A DNA stretch of 22,757 nucleotides from an uncultured Bacteroidota bacterium (GTDB lineage: Bacteria; Bacteroidota; Bacteroidia; Bacteroidales; VadinHA17): assembly GCA_903865465.1 (NCBI GenBank), contig CAIPJU010000057.1:1-22757 (forward strand), written 5' to 3'. The notes under the pieces are model-generated. The model made no database searches, was not told the origin of the DNA, and saw only the letters and a program-made list of their open reading frames with translations. The translations under genes were made by a program, and so were the position numbers. Below, piece by piece: positions 8,087-15,641 of the stretch (the stretch's first letter is position 1; every line of letters starts with the position of its first letter).

Positions 8087-10978
8087 ATGACTTTGCGCAA
8101 CGGGTTTTATTTTCTTCTGGCATCCCTGACCTTAATGGTGGCTGCATGTAATTCAGGACCGACCTATATTGAAAAGAATGAGATTTCTCTAAACGGATCA
8201 TGGCGCTTTGCTCTTGATTCTTCATCCCTTGGCATCGTGCAGAAATGGTATTCAAAAGCTCTGTCTGATTCTGTAAAACTTCCCGGAACCCTGGATGAAA
8301 ATAAAAAGGGTATTCCCAATCTCAACAGAACGGAAACGATGAGACTTTCGCGCGAGCTTACCTTCGATGGAATGGCCTGGTACCAGAAAGTAATTAATAT
8401 ACCTGAAAATTGGAACGACAAGGAGATCAGCCTCTTCATGGAGAGGACCAAACCAACCAGCATTTGGATCGATACTGCCTTTGTCGGGTCGAACGATAAC
8501 CTGCTGACTGAACAGAGTTATGATCTTTCTGTATACCTGAAGCCCGGGAAACACACTCTGACTATTCTTGTAAATAATGGCAAAGGCTCTGTTCCTGATG
8601 GCGTTACCGGTTCGCATGCATGGACAGAACACACCGAGGGGAACTGGAATGGAATAATCGGCAGATTCTCGCTTCAGGCATTAAACCGCACTCATATCGT
8701 GAATATTCAGCTCTATCCCGATATCGACAAGCGCACAGTTCTTGTTAAGGCAAAGATAATAAGCAATTTAGCGAACAACTCCAAAGCAGTCATAAATATT
8801 TCGGCAGAATCATCAAATTCGGCCGACTTTCAAAAGATTGCTCCTGAAAAATACTCCGTTCTGCTGCAGCCGGGCGAGAATATTGTAAAGCTGAACTACA
8901 AGATGGGCAGCAGATCAAAGTTATGGAGTGAGTTTAACCCGGTTTTTTATAAAATTAAAGTCGGCCTATCTTCTGAAAAGCCGATTGATTATGCTGAAGC
9001 CGTTTTTGGAATGAGGAGGTTTAATACTGAAGGAACTCAGTTTGCCATAAATGGTACCAGGACTTTCCTTCGCGGAAAACACGATGCCTGTGTATTTCCT
9101 CTTACAGGCCATCCTCCCATGGATGTAGATGGCTGGAGAAGGATATTCAGCATTGCAAAATCCTATGGCATCAATTTCTACCGTTTCCACTCCTGGGCTC
9201 CTCCAAAGGCTGCTTTCGATGCTGCCGACCTTGAAGGGATCTACCTTCAGCCCGAACTGCCTTTCTGGGGCAGCGTTAGCAGGGATGGGAATCACCGGCT
9301 GAATGCCTTCCTTTTAAAGGAGGGAGAGAATATTCTCGCCTCATATGGTAATCATCCCTCATTTGTGATGTTTGCTCTGGGGAATGAACTATCGGGCGAC
9401 CAGGAGGTTATGAAAGAGTTCCTCGACCATTTCAGATCGATCGATAACCGACATTTAATGGCTTATGGTTCAAATAACTATCTTGGATTCAGGGGACCTG
9501 CCGCAGGTGAGGATTATTATTCCGCATGCAGGGTGGGAGCAGATACCGATACGACTTTCGCCACGCAGATCAGGGGCTCCTTTTCATTTGCCGATGCCTG
9601 CGATGGCGGTTATATTAATGGCCGGTATCCATCTACTGATATTAACTTTTCTGGAGCAATATCAAAATGTACTGTCCCCGCCGTAGGTACGGAGGTGGGC
9701 CAATATCAGATTTACCCCAATTATGATGAGATAAAAAAATATAAGGGTGTTATGAAGCCCTGGAATTTTGAAGTTTTCAGGGAGAGACTGAAGACTAATA
9801 ACCTTGACAGTCAGGCTAAATCATTTTTCAGGGCGTCGGGAGCGCTTAGCGTGATATGCTACAAAGCTGATATAGAAATGGCACTGAGGACACCTCATTT
9901 CGGGGGATTCCATCTTCTCGACCTGCAGGATTTCCCGGGACAGGGAACAGCATTGGTTGGCATTCTGGATGCCTTTATGGAAAGCAAGGGTCTTGTTACT
10001 CCGGAGCAGTTCACTCAGTTCTGCAACAGGGTAGTGCCCCTGCTTACGATGAAGAAATATTGCTGGACAAACGATGAGCCTTTTGCAGGGAAAATAGAGG
10101 TGGCAAATTATTCTGAATCAACACTGAAGGATCAGAAAGTGACTTGGGAACTAAGCAAGTCTGCCGGCGGACTTGTGGTTAAGGGGCAGACAATAATTTC
10201 ATTACCCCAGGGGGAGCTGACTGAGGCGGCAGATTTAAAGATCGATCTTTCCTCGATAAAAAATGCAGAGAAACTAACACTGACACTGATTCTCGACGGA
10301 ACAAATTACAGGAACAGCTATCCGGTATGGGTATACCCCGCCGGTGCTGATACTAAAGTACCATCAGATATCTATGTGACTGAAAAGCTTGATAAAATTA
10401 CTCTCTCAAAGCTGGCTGAGGGAGGCAAAGTTCTTTGCTTTCCATCTTTCGATGAGGTGAAAGACATTTCGGTTGGAGGTTTATTCACCCCTGATTACTG
10501 GAACTACAGGATGTTTAAAGGGATCTCTGAATCGATTAAAAAGCCTGTATCGCCCGGAACCATGTCAATTCTGACAGATCCTTCCTTACCCTTGTTTTCT
10601 GATTTTCCTACGGAGTTCCACTCAAACTGGCAATGGTGGTCTGTGGTAAAAAACAGCCGGCCCTTTATACTCGATAATGGCCCTGCTGACTACTTCCCTC
10701 TTGTGCAGGTGGTGGATAATATTGAGAGGAATCATAAACTCGGGCTTATTTTCGAATTTACAGTCGGCAAGGGGAAGATACTCTTCTGCATGTCGCATCT
10801 GCAGGAAATTCAGGACAAGCCGGAAGGGAAACAGCTTTACAGCAGTATTCTTAAATATATCTCTTCTGAAAAATTCACGCCCCGTCAGCTACTCACTCCT
10901 GATAATCTTGTATCATTATTCTCCGCAAAGGCGGCAACCAGGCATATGGAAGGGGTAAAGAATATTTCTTACCAGTAG
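8087..10978 (+). CDS. GH2 family glycoside hydrolase, lipoprotein
   Basis: A 963-residue protein from ATG 8087. In-frame ATGs at 8033 and 8042 would put 15-18 polar residues before the signal, whereas 8087 gives a textbook lipoprotein signal with lipobox VAAC (Cys21). After it come a jelly-roll sugar-binding domain, an immunoglobulin-like domain, a TIM barrel starting near FLRGKHDACVF, and C-terminal beta domains. The catalytic acid/base is E434 in FALGNELSG. The likely nucleophile is E536 in VGTEVGQYQ, about 100 residues later, as usual in clan GH-A. The enzyme is a retaining beta-glycosidase acting at the cell surface or periplasm. The exact sugar (galactose, glucuronic acid, mannose and so on) cannot be read from these motifs. 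No SusC/SusD pair is next to it. It follows the creatininase gene closely and converges on the DUF1080 gene with a 21-base gap. Confidence 0.88.
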   Translation: MTLRNGFYFLLASLTLMVAACNSGPTYIEKNEISLNGSWRFALDSSSLGIVQKWYSKALSDSVKLPGTLDENKKGIPNLNRTETMRLSRELTFDGMAWYQKVINIPENWNDKEISLFMERTKPTSIWIDTAFVGSNDNLLTEQSYDLSVYLKPGKHTLTILVNNGKGSVPDGVTGSHAWTEHTEGNWNGIIGRFSLQALNRTHIVNIQLYPDIDKRTVLVKAKIISNLANNSKAVINISAESSNSADFQKIAPEKYSVLLQPGENIVKLNYKMGSRSKLWSEFNPVFYKIKVGLSSEKPIDYAEAVFGMRRFNTEGTQFAINGTRTFLRGKHDACVFPLTGHPPMDVDGWRRIFSIAKSYGINFYRFHSWAPPKAAFDAADLEGIYLQPELPFWGSVSRDGNHRLNAFLLKEGENILASYGNHPSFVMFALGNELSGDQEVMKEFLDHFRSIDNRHLMAYGSNNYLGFRGPAAGEDYYSACRVGADTDTTFATQIRGSFSFADACDGGYINGRYPSTDINFSGAISKCTVPAVGTEVGQYQIYPNYDEIKKYKGVMKPWNFEVFRERLKTNNLDSQAKSFFRASGALSVICYKADIEMALRTPHFGGFHLLDLQDFPGQGTALVGILDAFMESKGLVTPEQFTQFCNRVVPLLTMKKYCWTNDEPFAGKIEVANYSESTLKDQKVTWELSKSAGGLVVKGQTIISLPQGELTEAADLKIDLSSIKNAEKLTLTLILDGTNYRNSYPVWVYPAGADTKVPSDIYVTEKLDKITLSKLAEGGKVLCFPSFDEVKDISVGGLFTPDYWNYRMFKGISESIKKPVSPGTMSILTDPSLPLFSDFPTEFHSNWQWWSVVKNSRPFILDNGPADYFPLVQVVDNIERNHKLGLIFEFTVGKGKILFCMSHLQEIQDKPEGKQLYSSILKYISSEKFTPRQLLTPDNLVSLFSAKAATRHMEGVKNISYQ

Positions 10979-10999
10979 TCTTTCTTCAGGGCTTGAATA

Positions 11000-12499
11000 T
11001 TAATAAATACAATCGGAATCATCGCTTTTAACACAATAGGCTTTGTAGTTTTTAGCTTTTGGGTCTTTGCATCCGATCAGGTTCAATAGTTCTATATTCT
11101 TAAAATCAACGGCATGACTTTCCGACTGAAGTGCTATGTATCCCTCTTTTAAGGTAGTGCCCTCTTTCGACAGCCAGATCTGCTTATCGGTGATTCCCAT
11201 CTGGTCCCAGTCTTTTCCGGCCATCTCTTTAGATATGAAACCTCCTCCGATTTGCGGCCTCTGGAAGGTAAGCACTGTGTCGCCGTTTACAAGAAAAGTC
11301 ATGTATTCGTCGCCCATCACCACGGCTTCGACATGTACCCACTGATCGCCGTTATATGTCTTTGAAGTTGAATTTACACAATGTGAATAATCAACTTTCC
11401 CCTTAAGTTCTACGGCAGTGCCGGGAGTACAAACATTTGCTGTTGAGCGCGGTCCATTGCCGAGTCCGCCGAGCAGCTGAAACTCGAGCGATACCGGGAA
11501 TGCCTGGTTAATGTTATTGCTTTCTGCCGACTGTGAATGGAGCATTATTCCGCTATTGCGATTATTCCATGTAGCGCCACCTTTTAATTGTGTACCTGTG
11601 AATCGATAGTCGCATTTCAATTTATAATACGAAAACGGCTTCTCATAATATAGATGTCCATAGAGGTCTTTGAATTCATTGTATTTGTCATATATGACCC
11701 TGATCATTCCATCCTCAACCCTGAAGGTTTCGAGATAATTATCATTAACCTCATGTCCTGCAATTTTCACCTTCCATCCCGAAAGATCCTTCCCGTTAAA
11801 AAGAGAGACCCATTTTTCATTAAAAGGGGTAAGCAGTAACTTTCTGAATTCAACTTCCGAACCCTCTGCCTGAAGCGCTATTTTTCCCTTGTCGGCTGTG
11901 CAGTCGAAGCCATAGTTAACCAGGTCATCATTAACCCACACCTTTATCTCCCTTCCCCTGCATTCAATAACTATCCTGTTCCATTCACCCACTTGTTTTT
12001 CGGAATTTTCAGTAAGATTTTCGATTCTCCGGTTTTTCCCTTCGGTTGTTCCCCAAGTATCCTGGGGCCCGCGGCGTGTTTCCATATCAGGAACCTTTAT
12101 ATCTTCGGCTATGCACCAGAAATCTCCGGCATTCTTATGCTCCATCTGAACTTCAATCGACTTTGGGAACATGCCATAGAGAGCCCTCGGGGTCGAGGCA
12201 TTAACAAGAACTCCACAATTACCTGGTTTGCCGGCAAAGCGGTATTCAACTTCAAGACGATAATTACTGTAGATACTGTCGGTAATGAGATGGCCGCCAG
12301 GGGTTCCCATACTTACAAGGAGTCCGTTTCTTACCAGAAAAGGGCTCTTAACCGAAGCATCCTTATCCATTGCAGGCACATCGGCATGCCATCCTTTCAG
12401 GTCCGTCCCATTGAAGAGGTTTATCTGCTTTTGCCGGGCTTGCAGAAAAGGAGATATAAAGCTTAAAATGAGGGCAATTGAAAATAGTTGCTTTTTCAT
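11000..12499 (-). CDS. Secreted protein with two DUF1080 (3-keto-disaccharide hydrolase-type) domains
   Basis: A 499-residue protein from ATG 12499. The longer frame to 12628 adds 43 polar residues in front of an obvious signal peptide (MKKQLFSIALILS, ending near ARQKQ) and is rejected. Two laminin-G-like DUF1080 domains follow in tandem. Domain 1 begins with INLFNGTDLKGWHAD (about 26-40) and domain 2 with VSLFNGKDLSGWKV (about 231-244). Each ends in an ALQAEGSEVEF / ALQSESHAVDF-type strand. The last 24 residues hold GCKDPKAKNYK and a second Cys near the end (DCIY). This is a divergent version of the short Cys tail seen on many secreted Bacteroidota proteins. Pfam names the family 3-keto-disaccharide hydrolase, because members act on glycosides oxidised at C3. 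The divergent neighbour is an isomerase/epimerase-like TIM barrel, which fits such chemistry. No dehydrogenase making the 3-keto sugar is in the window. Confidence 0.87.
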   Translation of the reverse strand: MKKQLFSIALILSFISPFLQARQKQINLFNGTDLKGWHADVPAMDKDASVKSPFLVRNGLLVSMGTPGGHLITDSIYSNYRLEVEYRFAGKPGNCGVLVNASTPRALYGMFPKSIEVQMEHKNAGDFWCIAEDIKVPDMETRRGPQDTWGTTEGKNRRIENLTENSEKQVGEWNRIVIECRGREIKVWVNDDLVNYGFDCTADKGKIALQAEGSEVEFRKLLLTPFNEKWVSLFNGKDLSGWKVKIAGHEVNDNYLETFRVEDGMIRVIYDKYNEFKDLYGHLYYEKPFSYYKLKCDYRFTGTQLKGGATWNNRNSGIMLHSQSAESNNINQAFPVSLEFQLLGGLGNGPRSTANVCTPGTAVELKGKVDYSHCVNSTSKTYNGDQWVHVEAVVMGDEYMTFLVNGDTVLTFQRPQIGGGFISKEMAGKDWDQMGITDKQIWLSKEGTTLKEGYIALQSESHAVDFKNIELLNLIGCKDPKAKNYKAYCVKSDDSDCIY

Positions 12500-12587
12500 A
12501 TGAGATGTATGTTTAAAAGTTTTACTAAGCTGGTTATTAGTTAATTCAATTGAGGGGATAACAGATTTTTCCTTTTGAAGTTTTTTA

Positions 12588-12618
12588 TTTGTAATAGTAG
12601 AGTAAATTTCTAACTTTA
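12588..12618 (+). promoter_or_regulatory. Strong Bacteroidota-type promoter for the TIM-barrel gene
   Basis: TTTG at 12588-12591, exactly 19 bases, then TAACTTTA at 12611-12618. This matches TTTG-N19-TAnnTTTG at all but the last base. The ATG follows 56 bases later. It is the best promoter match I found in the window. Confidence 0.62.
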
Positions 12619-12674
12619 TAACTATCAAATATACTTCTTACTTTAATTAACCAATACCTAATTTATTCATAGAA

Positions 12675-13589
12675 ATGAAGACATCAAGGAGAACATTTTT
12701 AAAGGCTGGGGCAATGGCGGCTATCGGGGCAGCTATTTTACCCAATACATTGCTGGCAGGAGTGGCGCCAAAAAAACGGATAGTTGGGCTCCAGCTCTAT
12801 TCTGTTCGTGACGACATGGGAAAGGACCCGGTTGGGACCCTTACAAAGCTTGCAAAAATGGGTTATGTTTATGTTGAGCACGCAAATTATGTCAACGCTA
12901 AATTCTACGGATATCCTGCCGTTGAGTTCAAGAAGATACTCGACGGACTCGGCCTCAAAATGGTGAGCGGCCATACCGTGATGGGGAAAGACCATTGGGA
13001 TGATGCAAAGAAAGATTTTACCGACAGCTGGAAACGTACCATTGATGACGCTGCCGTACTTCAGCAGAAATATGTTGTCAGTCCGTTTATGGATGAAAGC
13101 ATGAGGAAAACCTATGACGATTTCATGAGGTATATGGATGTTTTTAATAAGTGCGGAACTCTGTGCCAAAAAGCCGGAATGAAATTTGGTTACCACAACC
13201 ACGATTTTGAATTCAGCCAGAAACTGAACGGAGAAAAGGTATTCGACCTGATGATGAAATCATTCGACCCAACGAAGGTTGTTGTTCAGCTCGATATCGG
13301 AAACCTGTACAACGGTGGTGCAATAGCCCTGGATGTTGTAAAACAGTTTCCAGGAAGATTTGAACTGATACATGCAAAAGATGAGATAGCAAACACCGGG
13401 AAAGGTGAGGAGAAATATATAAGCTGCGTTCTCGGCAAAGGCATTGTAAAGGCTCAGGAGGTTATTGACCTTCTGGTAAAAACAGGCGGCACAACCTGTA
13501 TGATAATCGAACAGGAATCATACCAGGACAAGACCCCGGTTGAATCAGTAAATGAAGATCTGGAAGTCATGAAGAAATGGGGCTATTGA
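12675..13589 (+). CDS. Tat-exported sugar phosphate isomerase/epimerase-like TIM-barrel protein
   Basis: A 304-residue protein with a twin-arginine signal (SRRTFLK, R5-R6, then an Ala-rich hydrophobic stretch to about residue 29). The mature domain is a xylose-isomerase-like TIM barrel (AP endonuclease 2 superfamily). GLQLYSVRDD opens it, and likely metal ligands are E69 in VEHA, H174/H176 in YHNHDFEF, D207 in QLDIGN, H233 in LIHAKDE and E279/E281 in IIEQES. Members isomerise, epimerise or eliminate on sugars and keto-sugars. A folded, cofactor-loaded enzyme exported by Tat to the periplasm fits a metal protein. It is divergent from the double-DUF1080 gene across a 175-base gap with its own good promoter, and a terminator follows it. 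A joint role in 3-keto-glycoside breakdown is likely but inferred. Confidence 0.86.
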   Translation: MKTSRRTFLKAGAMAAIGAAILPNTLLAGVAPKKRIVGLQLYSVRDDMGKDPVGTLTKLAKMGYVYVEHANYVNAKFYGYPAVEFKKILDGLGLKMVSGHTVMGKDHWDDAKKDFTDSWKRTIDDAAVLQQKYVVSPFMDESMRKTYDDFMRYMDVFNKCGTLCQKAGMKFGYHNHDFEFSQKLNGEKVFDLMMKSFDPTKVVVQLDIGNLYNGGAIALDVVKQFPGRFELIHAKDEIANTGKGEEKYISCVLGKGIVKAQEVIDLLVKTGGTTCMIIEQESYQDKTPVESVNEDLEVMKKWGY

Positions 13590-13614
13590 TCAGCTCTTAC
13601 CATTAAATAAAAAG

Positions 13615-13636
13615 CCGGCAGCAATGCCGGTTTTTT
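13615..13636 (+). terminator. Rho-independent terminator after the TIM-barrel gene
   Basis: CCGGCA (13615-13620), loop GCAA, TGCCGG (13625-13630), then six T (13631-13636), with A residues before the stem. The next gene begins only 22 bases later. It therefore depends either on read-through or on a promoter inside or before the TIM-barrel gene. Confidence 0.85.
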
Positions 13637-13658
13637 ATTAGAGTAAAAAGGTTAGCTA

Positions 13659-14510
13659 ATGAAAAAGAGACTTTTCCTGCTCTTATATCTTCTCCTTGCC
13701 TTTCAAGTAATTGCCTCGTCACAGGAGAGTGGGCACCTCCTCTCTTTTCTTCAGGGGAAAAGGATTTATCCTGTTGTATTCCTCGATCCCCTTGAATGTC
13801 AGCTAATGGGAGGTTCATATTTCATGCACAGGAATAAAGAGAATGCAGACCTTTATTCAACTGTTAATCTGGGCTTTAACTTGCCTGTTCTCAGCGGAAC
13901 CACTAAGGATATTTCATGGGAGTTTAATTTTGGTACTGCGAATTTTACTCAGTTCGGACTCGACAGGAAAAAGGACGGATCCTACCTCGCCGGCTTGATT
14001 AACAGTGATTTCAAACTGAGCTGCGATTATTCCATCCGTAAGGGTAACAATATTTTCAGGCTGAGGCTTTTTCATATCTCATCGCATCTTGGTGATGATT
14101 TTACCCGGCGTAATTCGGATAGTCTGAAGAGTGATAAATCAAATAATTATGAACAGGTCGATTTCAGTTACTTGCGGGCGTTAAAAAAAGGCTTTTATTA
14201 TGCTACAACCGGAATTGTCTACACAAAATATGTCATAAGGAAGAGGTTTTCTATTACGGGTGGTGGCCTGATGGACTTTGGCGGCAGAGAGAGGCTGAAT
14301 TTTTTCACGGCTTCTGATATAAAACTGCTCGCAGAAAACTATTTTTATCCTGATATAAGGGGTGCCTTTGGAATAGCCTTTAAACGCCAGGGGGAGACTT
14401 TGATCAGGATCTGGGCCGAATACTACTCTGGCAGGCTTCCCTATAGCATTATCGACCTGGGGCGGGTGAACTGGGCTGGACTGGCAATGAGCATTAACTT
14501 ACTTAGATAG
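13659..14510 (+). CDS. DUF1207 family outer-membrane beta-barrel protein
   Basis: A 283-residue protein with a Sec signal peptide (MKKRLFLLLYLLLAFQVIASS, cleavage near residue 21). The rest alternates polar and hydrophobic strands ending in aromatic residues, as in outer-membrane barrels. Family landmarks of DUF1207 include IYPVVFLDPLECQLMGGSY near the mature N-terminus, RLRLFHISSHLGDDF in the middle, and WAEYYSGRLPYSIID near the end. The function of the family is unknown. Conserved His/Ser/Asp in HISSHLGDD may hint at a lipid-modifying activity like other small barrels, but this is speculation. The start lies just after a terminator, without a recognisable promoter of its own. The racemase-type gene follows after 21 bases, so those two probably share a transcript. 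Confidence 0.75.
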   Translation: MKKRLFLLLYLLLAFQVIASSQESGHLLSFLQGKRIYPVVFLDPLECQLMGGSYFMHRNKENADLYSTVNLGFNLPVLSGTTKDISWEFNFGTANFTQFGLDRKKDGSYLAGLINSDFKLSCDYSIRKGNNIFRLRLFHISSHLGDDFTRRNSDSLKSDKSNNYEQVDFSYLRALKKGFYYATTGIVYTKYVIRKRFSITGGGLMDFGGRERLNFFTASDIKLLAENYFYPDIRGAFGIAFKRQGETLIRIWAEYYSGRLPYSIIDLGRVNWAGLAMSINLLR

Positions 14511-14531
14511 AATATATTAATATAAATCAGA

Positions 14532-15641
14532 ATGAAAATCGACAGAATTGAATTACGCCACATTAAAATGATCCTGGTCAGCCCTTTTACTACTTCAATG
14601 GGGACGGAATATGATGAAGAACATATTATAGTGAGGGTTGATGCTGAAGGGGTTACAGGCTGGGGCGAAAGCGTGGCCGAGGGAACCCCTTACTATTCAT
14701 ATGAAACGGTACCTACAGCCTGGCATATCCTGAAGGACTTCCTGATACCCTCTGTTTTAGGGAAGGATCTCCAAAGTGTTGATGAGGCAATTAAAGGTTA
14801 CTCCATTGTTCGAGGACATATGATGGCTAAAGCAGGTCTCGAAGCAGCCTTGTGGGATGCATTTGCCAAGAGCCGCAATGTCTCTCTTTCAAATCTGCTT
14901 GGGGGTACCCGTAAAAAAATTGATGTCGGTGTCAGCATCGGAATTCAGGATTCAGAGGCTACTCTCATTAAAAAAGTTGAAGGTTATCTTGCTGAAGGCT
15001 ATAAAAGGATTAAGATTAAGATAGCCCCTGGCCACGACCTGCGGTATGTTGATTCTTTGAGAAAGGAATTCCCGGGTCTTATTCTTCAGGTTGATGCCAA
15101 CTCGGCATATTCAATAAGCGATCTGGATATCTTCAGGAAGATGGACGATTATGCACTTCTTCTGATAGAACAGCCTTTGGGTTATGATGATATTTTCTTT
15201 CATTCAAAAATGCAGAAAGAGCTTAAGACCCCAATCTGCCTCGATGAGAGTATTCATTCACTCGACGATACCATGGCAGCCATTGAACTCGATAGCTGCA
15301 GGATCATAAATATTAAACCGGGCCGCGTTGGCGGATTCACGGAATCAAAATTAATTCACGATTACTGCGCGTCGTTTAACATACCAGTCTGGCATGGAGG
15401 TATGCTCGAATCGGGAATAGGACGTGCCGGGAACGTTGCACTCGCTTCATTGCCGAATTTCACCCTCCCCGGCGATATCTCAGCAAGTAAGAGATATTAT
15501 ACTGAAGATATCGTGGAACCTGAATTTGTTGTCAATCCCGATGGGACAATGGATGTTCCCGTTAAGCCCGGCATCGGCGTGGAAGTCAATATGAGGATGC
15601 TTGAAAAGGTTACGGTAAGGAGCGAATCATTCAGCATCTGA
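14532..15641 (+). CDS. o-Succinylbenzoate synthase / N-acylamino-acid racemase-type enolase-superfamily enzyme
   Basis: A 369-residue cytoplasmic protein of the enolase superfamily, muconate-lactonizing subgroup. The active-site set is complete: K161-x-K163 in KRIKIKIAP, D188 in VDANSAY, E213 in LIEQPLG, D238 in CLDESIHS and K262 in NIKPGRVGGF. The segment WHGGMLESGIGRAGN followed by LASLPNFTLPGDISAS is typical of the OSBS/NSAR branch (MenC type 2). These enzymes either dehydrate SHCHC to o-succinylbenzoate in menaquinone synthesis or racemise N-succinyl amino acids, and some do both. No other men gene is in the window, so MenC identity is not supported by context and I give no symbol. Its last 15 bases overlap the convergent M28 peptidase gene. 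Confidence 0.85.
   Translation: MKIDRIELRHIKMILVSPFTTSMGTEYDEEHIIVRVDAEGVTGWGESVAEGTPYYSYETVPTAWHILKDFLIPSVLGKDLQSVDEAIKGYSIVRGHMMAKAGLEAALWDAFAKSRNVSLSNLLGGTRKKIDVGVSIGIQDSEATLIKKVEGYLAEGYKRIKIKIAPGHDLRYVDSLRKEFPGLILQVDANSAYSISDLDIFRKMDDYALLLIEQPLGYDDIFFHSKMQKELKTPICLDESIHSLDDTMAAIELDSCRIINIKPGRVGGFTESKLIHDYCASFNIPVWHGGMLESGIGRAGNVALASLPNFTLPGDISASKRYYTEDIVEPEFVVNPDGTMDVPVKPGIGVEVNMRMLEKVTVRSESFSI

Noticed and set aside
11993..12466. 157-residue plus-strand frame opposite the double-DUF1080 gene
   Set aside because: It is antisense to a conserved domain with a signal peptide, and has no domain of its own.
12500..12628. 43-residue N-terminal extension of the double-DUF1080 protein
   Set aside because: It is polar sequence in front of an evident signal peptide, so translation starts at 12499.
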